The notes under the pieces are model-generated. The model had not been told where the DNA came from, did not search any database, and saw nothing but the letters and a program-made list of their open reading frames with translations. 64,000 nt of DNA, taken from NCBI GenBank assembly GCA_950295325.1, contig OX485806.1, positions 56,355,169-56,419,168 of the forward strand, given 5' to 3'. Source of the stretch: Polytrichum commune. Taxonomy: Eukaryota > Streptophyta > Polytrichopsida > Polytrichales > Polytrichaceae. Positions 1 to 12,202 of the stretch are shown in pieces. The translations under genes and the position numbers were made by a program. How positions within the stretch are numbered: the stretch's first letter is position 1; every line of letters starts with the position of its first letter.

Positions 1-62
1 CTGCAATTTGAACTTCGATCTTTCTTATTTGAGTATTGTGGAATAAAGTATTGCATGTGCAG

Positions 63-3000
63 GTGCAAGTAAAAAAGACAATGAGAAGTAAGGGAGAAAG
101 GGATTCCTTAGCTCCTAACGAGGATGGAAATGGAAGTCCTCGTGTGGCTAAGGGAATGCGGGCACCCACAATTAGAAGAAGCAAGCTTCTTATTGTTGAT
201 CTTGCAGGATCAGAGCGAGTGGATAAATCAGGTATTGGCCTCTTGATTTGACAGACATGGCAATTTTATTTGAGTTGAGGATACTGTGTACGGAGTTATA
301 TCAGGAATATGTGAGAATATTTAGAATTCCACTGACGGGCAAGGCCACTTGATGGAAAAGTTATGCAAGTGGTGAGTTTCTGAGAAGCAAGTTAAACATG
401 ACACGGCACAGGAAGCGAGGGCCATACATTGGAGGAAGCGAAGTCCATCAATCTATCACTGACAGCACTGGGAAAATGTATCAACGCTTTAGCTGAAAAT
501 AGTCCCCATGTTCCCATACGCGACTCCAAATTGACAAGATTATTGCGTGACTCTTTTGGAGGTAAGGATGCACACTCTTACAAAAGGTACTGAAGCTTAA
601 AACTTTAATGTACTTTGATGTAATCTCTGATGTTCCTCCAGCAAGAACATGCTGGTCAGACCATTTAGGTAGATTTTCCAATTTATTCTGTATATTTATT
701 GTTATTAAGATAAACATACATAATCTGCAGGAACTGCTAGAACTTCCTTGGTGGTTACAATCGGACCATCTCCTAGGCACAGAGGAGAAACAACCAGTAC
801 TATCATGTTTGGTCAACGAGTAAGATCGATTCTTCCTCTCCACGGTCATTGGTTGCAGCAGAAATTGTTGACAAAGCGGGAATCTGCCTGAGAGACTCCA
901 GGAGCATTGGGAGATTACTTGCGTGGATTATGTTGAGCTGTTAAAAGTTGGCATGGATGTTGCAGCAGAACTTCCCTAATGTAATACTTTTGAAATTATG
1001 GAAGGCTTTCATATGCTGTTAAAGGTCTTCAAATTTTGAAGAGTAATCCTTTTGGTTGAAATGCAGGCAATGAAAGTGGAAAACATGGTGAGGTTGAAAG
1101 AGGAATTTGACTACAAGAGCCTTTGCCGAAGGCTAGAGGCAGAATTGGATAGACTGGTAGCAGAAAATGAGAGGCAGGTTAAGGCCAGGCTGGAGAGTGA
1201 CGACGAGCTAGAACGAGCTCTTCATGAAAGTCGCCAGATTGTTTATGAAGCTGAGACCCGGCTCCAACATGTCTTAGATGTATGGGATCTTGTCTGACCT
1301 TTTGTTTCAATATTGTGGAGATGGTGAAATGTCTAGACTTTCCTGGCTCTCGCATCTGTTGCAAAAGTGCTCAGCACTGAAAGTCAAGGCCATCTCTTAT
1401 TTCTTACCATTTCGTATGGATCATGTCTTTCAATGTATCTAGATGCGTTATTGCGTATGCTTCTCCCACATAATTCTGATAATTACTTTCTGGATCAAGT
1501 CAACAACTGCAGAAAAAAGTGTATGTGAAAGGGAGGTGGAAGACTTGCGGCAAAAATGTGAGAAAGGATGTGAAGAGGTAGAAGAGCTGCGGCAAAAGCT
1601 GGAGGAAGTGGTTTGTGCTCGAGATAAGCTGCAGGAGGAAGTTGGGTTTCTTGATCTCGAGCGGAAGACGGAGCAACAAGAGGTGAGCAGAATAAACTTG
1701 TCATTGGTATTTAGTATGGTCCCTGGTGCAGATTGTGGAGGGAATGATTCAAGTAAGGGAGGGTCAAGTTGGCTTATTTGGTATGGTGGGGGGAGTGCCA
1801 GCTATGCGGAAATTAACTGCCATGGGAATGGTGGGCATGTGGTACCAGAAGATCACCCATGTAGAGAAGCTGAAGCTACTGAAGGATCTGACGGATGCAA
1901 TGGAGAAACACCAGAAGGAGTTGATAGAGCAAGTGGAGAAGCACCAGAGTGAGCTTGCAGATGCTTTGGCAAATCAGGAATTGGAGCGAGCACACCGCAA
2001 GCGGTTGGAGGACCAGCTGGTCAGCCAACAACTTCAGCTTGCACAGCTTGAGCAGGTGGAAAAAGAGCTTCGAGATGCTGCTCAACCTCAAAGACGCCTA
2101 GAGGTGCTTTCTCCAAATATATATCAAGGAAGATCCACATTGGTATCTTAATGATGTTCAACTGTCAGGGACGTGATATAAAAGTGGGGTTTGTTAGCCG
2201 CTGAATAGACAGATCTAGGTTGTGGCAAAACAATTTGGTGCTCTAATTTGGCTTCGATCCAATGTAAGAAACCCATTGCATGTATAGTGGTAGACCTTAA
2301 ATGTGGATCATTGTAGGACTTTAGGAGGGGGTGATGTGAATAATTTAAGTGGCTCCACTTCTTGACTACGATTACCAAGTAGACAGAGCACTCTTCTCTA
2401 TATGTGATGCAGAGTGCTGGATGAGTACTTATATGTTAGCGATGCAGAGTGGTGACCAGAGTGTGGAAATTACAGAGCTGAGAGCGCTGTTGGAGCACGA
2501 GGTCCAGAAACGGGAGCAGGTGGAGCAAGAACTGAAGTCAGTGAAGACACAATTATCGAAGAGAAGCTCGAATGGGAGCCTTACGCGATTACAAGGGGAT
2601 GAGCTCTTGACTGTGAGGCATAAGCTGGAGGAGGAACTGAAGGTGAGGGAAAAACTGGAGGAAGAAATACGTCATTTGAAGGAGCAAGTGGGGCTCCTGG
2701 GCGAAGAAAATGATGAGGTGCTTTCTGACCTCTTCAATATTTCATCTCAATATTGGACTAGAAGCATCCTTCGTTATTCTGTAAGCTAGTATTCTTAGCT
2801 ATTTTAAGGTGTTCTGGGTCTAGGAGTTCTGCAAAATCAGTGCTTGCAGCTTGCAGGAGACATGATCCACATGTTCTGACCTAATGGTTACTGTCTGTGT
2901 CCAGCCGTCCAGGAGGATGATTGAGAAAGGTGGGTCTGGTAGAAGCTCGCTCTCTGAAAGCCCACGCATCAGCATCACAAAGCCTAACCATATGCGTGAT

Positions 3001-5332
3001 ACCATCAACGGCCAGAGAGCAACCATTGCTAAGCTCTTCGAGCAAGGTAAGGTACATTGGGTTCAACATTTGGTGTTGTTGTTACGTTTAGTTGTTTCAA
3101 TCTCAGAAAAATGAATTGAAGCAATGACGTGGGCTGTGATTATTCTCCAATGGACAAAAACAGTACGGGGGAGTATGGTTGTGGATCCTTTTATCTAACT
3201 GAACGGATGCTTTTGTTACTCAGCCTGAGTCTAGAGTGAAGCGTGATCCTTTGTAATTGGTGGGATGCAGTGGGGTTGCACAAGATTCTATCTTTGTTGG
3301 AATCAGAGGATGTGGATGTACGCGTCCATGCAGTGAAGGTCGTGGCAAATCTTGCAGCTGAAGGTGTTTCTCCTGCCCTTATTGCAGCTTGGCCATAGCT
3401 TGACCTATGGTGGTAATGAAAAGGCTGTGAACTTTTGAAATTGATCTTCGGAGATGGCAAAGTACATCCGTAGAGGCCTTACTGAGAGTATTAGTCCTCA
3501 AGGGACTCCCAATAGATGTCATTAACCGGAGGTCAGAAGAGGATCCTAAACCTGTATAATCTGGCAGGGCTGGGATTCTCCCTGGTTCGTTTCCATGTGG
3601 TATGTAGACAGGGAGACTAGTAAATGTTGTGGCAGTAAATCTAATTGGTGATATACACCTTCAGAGGCAAATCAAGAGAAGATTGTGGAGGCTGGGGGAC
3701 TGGGATCTCTCCTGATGCTGCTTCAAAGCTCAGAAGATGAGACTATCAGGCGGGTAGCTGCAGGCGCCGTTGCCAACCTTGCAATGAATGGTAGGGGTTC
3801 TTGATGACTGATATGACTGGTCTCCTGTTCTTTCAAAGTCCCATTTGGATCTCTGGTTTGAATGGAATCTGTGTCTTAGTTTATGTTTCTGGGGATGCAG
3901 AGACAAACCAGGAGCTTATCATGGCACAGGGTGGTATTGGGCTGTTGGCTCGGACAGCTGATGATGCTGAAGACCCGCAAACCTTGCGAATGGTGGCTGG
4001 TGCAATTGCAAATCTCTGTGGAAATGGTAGTTAGTCCTGACTATCATCCTGGTGTCAACATTTTTCTTTTGTCCTGAATGAATTTGTGTGCTGGACAATG
4101 ATTAGCCCCAACAATGTTCCGAACTTGCAAAATTGCATAAAATGCACAATTTACATGCAACCACACAATTACAAAGGGCTAAAGCATAGAGCGACAGTAT
4201 GTAGGAGAATAAGCTTCATGTGGGTAAAGCTTTGAATAGTGTCTTTTGGTATACTTCTCAAAGGGGAATTGTGGGTTGTCTTTGGGGTGTATGCCAGACA
4301 AGCTGCAACTGAAACTGAGGGAGGAGGGAGGAATTCGTGCACTTCTTGGCATGGTCCGATCACGACACCCTGATGTGCTGGCCCAAGTTGCAAGGGGCAT
4401 CGCTAACTTTGCAAAGTGTGAGTCACGAGGTGCTGCGCAAGGTATGTCCACCATCCATTCCATACAGTGTAATTTGTCATGTCCGATTTGGGGTACTTGT
4501 TCTTTATCAACAATTAACAGACAAGCAAATGTCACGTTTGATCAGTTTTATAATGTGGATGGTGGTGCATGTCTGTGAGTACAGGTTACAAGTTAGGGAG
4601 GTCCTTGCTAATAGATGACGGAGCCCTGCCATGGATTGTGGCCAATGCCAATAATGATGCATCACCCATCCGTCGGCATATCGAACTGGCCCTTTGCCAT
4701 TTAGCACAGCATGGTATGGAATTATGTTTCTATTTCCTCTTCTTTTTGTCTCTCTCCATCATGTCATCATATGACAAGAGAGGTGGCTAGAATTCTGTAG
4801 AAGCAGCTCCCGGCATAAGAATCCATCTAGGCTGTAGCATATTGTGAAATGTCTATCCTCATTTCCAGGGCTCAGAAAGTGAGCTCAACATGTAAAGTAA
4901 TTATCCTGACATAAATAAAAAGTGTACCATGGAGGGTTTGGTAAAAACATATACTCTAAAGTGCTACAACTTGCCATTTGGAAATCAAGTTAAGAGGTTA
5001 AGCTAACATAAACTGGAGTAGTTGTAGTATTCTCTCTGGGCTTCATGGTCCTGGTGGTTAGCTGCAAGTCTCTTTGTTTGAAACAGAAGTCAAAGCCTGA
5101 GATAAATTAAACTTATAGTGATGACCAGGAGCAGGATTGGATGCGACTAATAGCAGTGATTTAATTTGCAGAAGTGAATGCCAAAGATCTTGTTGCGGGT
5201 GGCGCTCTGTGGGAACTGGTACGGATATCTCGTGAATGCTCAAGAGAAGACATTCGAAATCTTGCCCAACGCACTTTGAATGCAAGTGGTACTTTCCAAG
5301 TAGAGTTGAGGCGCCTTCATCTAGTCTATTAA
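63..5332 (+). CDS. ARK (KIN-U): Armadillo-repeat kinesin (KIN-U / ARK family), 3' part of a multi-exon gene; 5' end lies outside the window
   Basis: This is a plant-type kinesin with a C-terminal armadillo domain; family members are microtubule motors acting in tip growth and cortical microtubule dynamics. Exons read from splice sites and frame: 63-231, 412-561, 731-819, 1067-1279, about 1500-1682, about 1849-2103, 2448-2717, 2905-3046, 3271-3363, 3665-3790, 3901-4026, 4298-4441, 4585-4713, 5172-5332. The first exons hold the end of the motor: switch II ([16 protein letters not shown]), then [17 protein letters not shown] and [15 protein letters not shown]. Exons 4-8 encode charged coiled coil rich in E, K and Q. 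Exons from 3271 encode about five ARM repeats ([44 protein letters not shown] and so on), one per exon, joined in phase 1. The last exon ends at TAA 5330-5332 after [15 protein letters not shown]. The P-loop is not in the window. The exon starts at 1500 and 1849 are the least certain. No disabling lesion was seen. Confidence 0.93.
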
Positions 5333-7316
5333 GGAAAATTCTTAATTCTTTTCCGTTTAGTATCTGCCACCACCATTTTGTATAATTAGCAGCAGACTGT
5401 TGCAATCATCAATCAATCGCAGCTCAATTGTTGTAGAATTCTCAAGTGATGCCACGAAAGGTCTCTGACAATGACTCTTGTGGGTTCAGAGTTGTCCAAG
5501 CGTTTTTTTCAAAATTGTCATCATGCAAACTTAGGCAAGTCGAATAGGGATTGTGATTCAATAGTTTTCAAGAATTACAGAGGTGAACAATTCAGTTTAC
5601 AGAAGCCAGAGTGTCGCCTAAAACTGAGATGTGCTACATCTTTATCGAAAGAGTAATGAATCTACTTCACCCGTGGACGGACTAGATGGGTTTGGTATGG
5701 GTTGTGTACAAAGCTTCTATTTGCATATTGACAGGCTTCGACACAACTGGACGGGATGATTTTGTTCTGTTGGTTTTCCTGGAATCGCACCAAACGATAA
5801 ACCATAACTCCAAATATTAGTGGGTCATGTATGTTTCATGCTCGTCACCACAAACAACCAAGTTTCTGCAAGGTTCGCAGTGAAGGGCTCTTAAGGACGT
5901 TGCACACTATTGACATATGTGTACATACATTGAACAAATGCCAAACGAACATACCATGTACTTTAAGTGCCTAGGTTGCATATATCATCAGCTAGCGAGG
6001 GAGGAAGGCACTACACGGTGACAGGACCATATAAGAAAGTCATTGTTCATAGAACTCCGCCATGGCCACGGGATTCATGTCAGTAAGATCGGAAATTTGT
6101 GGTACTCAAGTAATGTCATTTGGTAATCAAAAACCGGATGAGTCCAACAAGAAGCTTGGTTTGGGAAAGTGCATCCGAGTTGGCACGTAAGCACCCCTTA
6201 TACCCTCCTCATCCACTCCCATCAACTCCTAGCAGGATATGCTTTAGGATGGTTTAGGCCTATTTTAAAGCTCTCATTAGTTGTCACCTCTTGGAAACGA
6301 TGCAAAACGTACATGTAGCATGTGGATAAGTGGCTATGATGACAGACATCATTTCTGTGATAATTTGGAGAGAATAAATTATTGCATTACAAGGGTACCT
6401 CTCAATCCATCCAGCAAAAAACCTTCATCCCCTATGGTTTGTTGCCGATTCATATCAGATGAATTGGAATTATGGTCTTTGAAGTGAATTCTGGTGTTGA
6501 ATCGACTAAAAATAGAAAATACTGCATTATATTCTATTTCAGGGCTTTTATTCTGGATGGATGTTAGGTGCGCTTGTATGCCATAATCCCCTTTCTCCTG
6601 GTAATGTTTAGTTATTCACTAATGTTCGGTTATATGGGCAGAGATTTTAACATGTTTGTAAATATCAAAATTAGAAACACATTAAGTTTTGATCAAATTC
6701 AAATTTAGATGTAACTTGTATATATTTTAGGAACTGTAAAGTTTGATGTTTGAATCACAAACTGAAATTTGATTGATTATATTTCAATAACTTTACTATC
6801 CGCCCACATTGATTTTTGAAGTACTTGTAGGTACCAGAGGAGACAGTAAAAACAATTGTAAAACGTGTTATTATGAATAAGATATCACTTTGGATAAGAT
6901 TTCTTGCATTGAAAAATTACAATTTTTGACCATAGCTTATCTTACTATGGTCATCCAGAATTTCAATTTCTATTTAAACATTTTTTCTATTTTAACCCTT
7001 CCTTCTACATTGACTTTAAAAATTCAGTGTTTTTAATCTCGTTCTGTTTACAATTATGTTTGTTATCTATTTACTATCTTATGATCTTCACTCACCACAA
7101 CAACATGAATTACAATGTCATCATTCAATAAAATAAGTTCAACACAATATGTAAGGTATGTGGACCTTAAGTGCTCACTGTTTTGATACAAATTATTGCT
7201 TAAAGGGTGCTCACAAGAACATTGGACCTTGTGATAAAATATTTAATTGCCATTTTTGGTTTCATCATTATACATTAAGATCTTCTATACAATCACTTAA
7301 AGAAAAAGGAAGTCAT
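5333..7316. other. Downstream of the kinesin gene: 3' UTR, then AT-rich intergenic DNA
   Basis: The kinesin 3' UTR must lie in the first few hundred bases, but no clear polyadenylation site can be fixed by eye. The rest is AT-rich with many stops in all frames. I saw no domain, repeat array or RNA gene. Confidence 0.6.
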
Positions 7317-7318
7317 TA

Positions 7319-8554
7319 CAGTCTAACCTCGTTAGTACGACACTCGTTAAGACGACACCCTCGATATTACGACACATTTTTGCGCGACCAAACTTCTTAG
7401 TTCAAAACTCCCTCTTTTAGACGACTATGACACTCGATAATACGACACTTAGAGCGTGCATTTTGTCATATTAAAGAGGGAATAAATGCTAAAATTCCTT
7501 TCATCCATGATATGTACATCTAGAATACATCCATTTTCACTTGGGAACTACTTGAGAACTTCACTTATCATTGGGAACTTAATGATAATTAGGGTTAGAG
7601 GGGCCTCCTCTCTAGTATGTGTCCTCCCCCCCAATGTGACAAGCGTAGTGCAACCTTTGGATCAAGGTATAATAGCATCTTTCAAAATTCAATACAAGAA
7701 GAAACTTTTGCAGTGGGTTTTGTCACAATATGATGATGCTACATTGAAGGACTTAAGGAAGGTGGTGCCCAATATCAGACAAGCTATCATGTGGAGTTAT
7801 GAAGTATGGAGTGAGTTGGATGCACAAATAGTCAGGAATTGTTGGAGGATGGCGCGTATATTACCTGCAACATGGAATGCCGATTTTGCCTTAGTTGATG
7901 AAAGGGAGAAGAATAGAATGCGAGAAGAATCAGATGAACTTGGTGCTCTGATTTCAAAATTGCGATTGGGTGATGATGAGATGTCTATCGAGACTTATAT
8001 TCAGATGGAAGGGGAAGAGATTACTGAGCTAGAATTGACAACTGATGAGTTGGTGGATGCCGCTTTGGGAGTCAATCATGCACAAGGCTTTGATCTTAAT
8101 GTTGATTTGCATTCAGTAGATGTGGATGATGTTGCTCCACCTACAATAAAGCTTAGTGATGCTAAACATCATGCATCATTGTTGTCTAATTTCTTATTAG
8201 ACAACTCTTTACATTTTGGTGTTAATGAAATTATTAGTTTTCAAAAGCTAGTAGGGAATTTAGAGAAGATGACAGTTGCTAACTTAGGTAGGCAACACCA
8301 GAGATCTTTGAACTCTTATTTCAAGAGTTCTTGAGAATTTTTGTATTTGTTTGGAGTTATAAGTTATTATTTCATACACTTCCTAAACCCTAAATTCAAT
8401 GTATATGGTTTGAATCTCATATTTCTTATGTTTTTGTATTCCCTCGATAGTACGACAATTTTAGGCCATTTGTCATATTAACGAGAAGACGACACCTTGA
8501 TAATACGACCATTTTTGCGTTTCCCAAAGGTGTCATACTAAAGAGGGAGAACAG
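7319..8554 (+). mobile_element. Tigger/pogo-type DNA transposon, internally deleted, copy 1 (1,236 bp)
   Basis: The element is bounded by a TA target duplication (7317-7318 and 8555-8556), as in the Tc1/mariner-pogo superfamily. The left end reads CAGTCTAACCTCGTTAGT. The right end, read inward on the other strand, is CTGTTCTCCCTCTTTAGT, giving imperfect terminal inverted repeats of about 25 bp. The subterminal DNA repeats a short ACGACAC motif several times at each end, a plausible transposase-binding array. Only one ORF lies inside (7486-8334), carrying the C-terminal part of a transposase. The missing N-terminal half makes this a non-autonomous deletion derivative. A seemingly identical copy lies inverted at 15444-16679. 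Confidence 0.88.
7486..8334 (+). CDS. C-terminal fragment of a Tigger/pogo DDE transposase (282 aa), copy 1
   Basis: The recognisable block is LPPNVTSVVQPLDQGI at about residues 48-63. This is the pogo/Tigger/jerky motif that carries the third catalytic acidic residue (the D of PLDQG). Full-length relatives have about 450-600 residues, with an N-terminal CENP-B-like helix-turn-helix pair and two earlier catalytic aspartates. None of those are present. The residues before the motif look unrelated, so the internal deletion joins sequence just upstream of VLPPN. The C-terminus is acidic (about residues 145-230) and ends RSLNSYFKSS. The ORF is intact and identical in the inverted copy. It cannot be an active transposase alone; whether it is translated is unknown. 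Confidence 0.8.
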   Translation: MLKFLSSMICTSRIHPFSLGNYLRTSLIIGNLMIIRVRGASSLVCVLPPNVTSVVQPLDQGIIASFKIQYKKKLLQWVLSQYDDATLKDLRKVVPNIRQAIMWSYEVWSELDAQIVRNCWRMARILPATWNADFALVDEREKNRMREESDELGALISKLRLGDDEMSIETYIQMEGEEITELELTTDELVDAALGVNHAQGFDLNVDLHSVDVDDVAPPTIKLSDAKHHASLLSNFLLDNSLHFGVNEIISFQKLVGNLEKMTVANLGRQHQRSLNSYFKSS

Positions 8555-8556
8555 TA

Positions 8557-11110
8557 TGTTGACATCCTATTGTAGACTGGTTTTTAATGGTCAATCTTTC
8601 CAATTAGCCATTTATTCTTGGATATGAAACATGCTATCAGTGCAAGATGATTAGTGATTCCAAATCATAACCATAGCCATTTTCCTCATAATTTTTTGAA
8701 CGCATATGAATACCTTATTTTTTGGTGCTTGTTCAAATGCACACCTAACCACACATTAGTCAAATATAGGTGTTCATTTAAGTTAAGGACCGAACCACAT
8801 CCAACCATATATTAGTCAAATATATGTGCCCATTTAAGATAAGCAAACAAATTACACATAACCACACATCTATTCATCTCAATTCCAAATTTGATATTTG
8901 AAATGCTAATATTTATCATTTGAAATTCTTAAGCTGATGAGACAATTCCATGGCCAATCTAATAAATCGTAACGGATTGTGAAGTTAGAAATGCCCATGA
9001 TAGGGTAGGTGGGCCATATTCAATAACATGTATAAAAAAAATATTTGTATTTAACTAAGGAATGGTTACATGTGGATTTAAGAACATATTGAAAGACGTG
9101 TGGATCTAAGACATGTGTTTTAAATAGATTGGACTACGTGCTCATACATTGTTAATCCCTAACTTCACACACCTTCAAATTTGTCCAAAAATGTGATTTC
9201 AATTTCAGCGATAGTAGCCAAAATTCTGAAGTTATTTTGACAAACCCAAGTATATAGATGTTTGCAGGTTAAAGTGACTACTCATGTTCCAAATTTTAAA
9301 CATTGAAGTTTTATTATGTAGGAGATTATAATAGGAATGTCAATAATGGTCTTGAGGGCAACAATTTAGAAATGAAATTAAGTTGGTTTTCAATTAAATT
9401 TCTACTCAAATCATCTCCAAATGACAAAATATTCCCCTTATTCAAAAGAAGGGAAATATACCTATTCAAATCAACTCACAAATTTGGATATTATTATGTT
9501 GTGATTTTTTGGAAAGCTTTGCAATTTGAGGCAGCGGTACCACAACTGCACACCTTCCACATGGATTTACACCCACCAACACATGTCCAACTAAAAATTC
9601 CAACCGTGCATGTTTGGGATATGTTTGTTTGAGTGTCATGAAATTTTGTAGATAAATTGGGAATCATTTACACATAGGGATCAACAAAAAACATGTTTAG
9701 GAAATGCTAACCCTAAGCCGCGGAGGTGACAAAAGTTTTGGTTCGTGGACCGGTTCCATTGTAAACCAATTGAGAGCACACTTCCATATTTGAATTGATC
9801 CAAAAATAGCTACTTGTTGAATCAATAGTATCCACATGGTAAAACATAGCAGACTTAAACATGAACAAGAGGAGTAGTTGAAACAACCAAGAAATCATCC
9901 GAACTAGTGTCAAAAGGGTCAGAGCAAACTGCTCACAACCAAATTATGGTCACATAGGAAGTTAGAGGTCAACCATTATAAGCTCAATGATCAACATACT
10001 TTGGAGGACCTATATGATCATTGAAGAAGAAAGAAATATTTTCATTGAAGTTGAATAACATATTTATATGAGCTCCAAATATTATGAAGAAAATGGCTAT
10101 GTCCTCAAGTTGGATATTGTTAATCAACTTGTGTGGGTGAAGAGTGCCATATTGCTTTAAGCTTATTGAACACTAGTTGCGCTTCATATGTTCAATAGTA
10201 GTTGTAAGTGAGTGTGCACAATGCTGCCTTTTTGTGTGGTATTGTGAAATATGCATAAAAAATAACCCCTAAGCCTATAAAAAGGTTATTTTGAATGTAT
10301 TTCACTTATTGTTGGTTGACATAACCATACTCAAATCTTGGTGTTTATTATTATATTATGTATATTATTGGTGTTTAAGTATATTATGATGGGATGTTGG
10401 CATCTTCAGCCACTCAACCTAAAGTTGGGCCTAGGCTGGGGCTCATCCCACCATACCGTTAGCTACCTGTATCGGCACTCAACTTACCTAGCCATGATTA
10501 GTAGGCCGGTGTGAGTGTACACCTAGATGGGCCCAACTACACTTCCTCCAATGACATGAAATTGAGTTTTAAGTCCAAGAAGTCAAAAGGCCAATGAAAA
10601 CCAACCTTGTTACCTTCTCATACAGGTGGGACCGCTGCCTCCCAACCACAACTTGGAGCTGATGGTTTTTATGATGCATACTTGCTTGAATGCGTATTAA
10701 TTGAGACATAGTTAGTCATTAGGAGCCTAGCCATTCAAATGTGATTTGTTAGGTATCCCGCCATAGACACCATGATAGGTGTTGGAACTCAACCAATGTC
10801 ATTATCCTCAAGTAAACACACATCACTAGTTGAGTATGCTATGGTGGAATTTTTATACACAAATTTGAGATTAAAGTGAAATATATCCTTTGGATCTTCA
10901 AACATGGAAGATAAACTATTTTCAAGAAAAATAAACCCATTTATTTAGCAACCCATTTGTAACATCCATAAAATGAGGAGACACTGGCTTGGATCCAAGT
11001 TTTCTACAAATCTCTGCTCTTTGGAGTTTCTTGAGCCCATGTAATATCTAATAAAGGTTGTTTGTCACCCTTAATCTCTACCTAGATAAACGTCCCATAC
11101 CCCCACAAAT
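8557..11110. other. AT-rich stretch without recognisable genes
   Basis: Short ORFs here (for example 9303-9632) have no recognisable domain and biased AT-rich codon use. The segment around 10390-10600 is more GC-rich and looks like degraded repeat sequence, but I could not join it to any family in the window. Confidence 0.5.
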
Positions 11111-11499
11111 TTTATTGCAATCTAAGGGCATGGCCGCACCCGGGGGTGCCAGCCCGGAACCGGTGCGGGCCAAGGCCTACCCGGAAGCTCCCAACCGGGT
11201 AGGGAGGCTGGGCAACCCCTCGTGGCAGGTCCGGCTCGGAGGCTGCACCGGCTGGGTATGTGCCGGAGAGCCTCCCACATTCATCCATCGTTTTCTGTCG
11301 CCTCCATAGCTCCCCACGCTCCAAGTCGTCGTGCACCGGTTGCGAAATCTTCCTCTCTTCTCCTCTTTCTCAGTCTGATGAGCTATTGCATCCTGGGGTG
11401 TGGTTTGATTCTGTCCTCTATGTAGTGGTTGTCAATTTCTCTCGCGGCATTCCATTGATCGCGTGATTGCATGGGCTCCAAGTTTCAATGATCCAGGGA

Positions 11500-11690
11500 G
11501 CCGTTCAATTCTCTCTGTGGACGACAGAGAATCTCAGGTGTGGAGCATATCTGTGGAGCATATGTTCAATTCTCTCTGTGATTCCTCTTATAGTGTTATC
11601 ATCTTATAGTGATATTTTCAATTCTCTCTGTGATTCCTCTCACAACAGACGAGATTTTGTCCACAGATATGCTCCACAGGTATCTTTGAT
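11500..11690. repeat. Local direct and inverted repeats around TTCAATTCTCTCTGTG
   Basis: The phrase TTCAATTCTCTCTGTG occurs three times between 11506 and 11634. TGTGGAGCATATCTGTGGAG near 11540-11560 is opposed by CCACAGATATGCTCCACA near 11662-11680, giving a hairpin with long arms. ATTTTGTCCACAGATATG recurs at about 13083-13101. This looks like a small locally duplicated or foldback segment of unknown origin. Confidence 0.55.
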
Positions 11691-12040
11691 ATAGGTGTGA
11701 CCAATTCAGGTTTCTTCTTCTTTATCCTCTTTCTCTTTCCTCCCGTTGCTTTCCTGGGTCCTTTTTGTAAGAATTCCCGCCTGCTTTCAGATTGAAAATG
11801 AGATTCGTTTTCCATCTAAAAGCCTTACAGGAAGGAGAGTACATAACCTTGCGGTAAGCACATAATCGGGTAATAAGACATGGGTAAAGATGAGCACATA
11901 GAAAGCAGCAATCAACAGCTACCCAAGAACCTTGTCCACATGTCTCTGAACATATCGAAGTAAGAGGTCTTCATCAACATCCGAGCAAGAGGGTGTGCAC
12001 AAATTAATACCTGCTGCTTGCCATTAGCTGCTCCTTGTTG

Positions 12041-12202
12041 TCACTTCTTAGTGGCATCAGTACTTTCATCACTGCCAGATTCATAGGCAGACAATTCCTC
12101 TGCCTGCTCTTCATCCTCCGTCTCCTCTTCGTCACTGGAATCGGTCTCTTCTTCCTCGGACTCCTCCGCAGGAAGTGACTTCTTTATTAGTTGTTTACAC
12201 AT
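12041..12202 (-). pseudogene. Short acidic Glu/Asp/Ser-rich ORF (53 aa), possibly a stray exon
   Basis: On the minus strand, ATG at 12202-12200 opens MCKQLIKKSLPAEES, followed by a run dominated by Glu, Asp and Ser, ending DATKK and TGA at 12043-12041. Such acidic tails occur in histone chaperones, nucleolar proteins and nucleoplasmin-like histone deacetylases, but composition alone cannot assign it. No upstream exon was recognised. It could be the last exon of a captured or decayed gene, or chance low complexity. Confidence 0.3.

Noticed and set aside
600-660. Possible alternative exon with AGCAAGAACATGCTGG near 640, resembling the true exon at 731
   Set aside because: The frame and conserved kinesin sequence ([13 protein letters not shown]) are supplied by 731-819. 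The 600-660 stretch would break the frame.
11058-11425. GC-rich patch with several overlapping ORFs
   Set aside because: Pro/Gly/Arg-rich translations typical of random GC-rich DNA; no recognisable motif.
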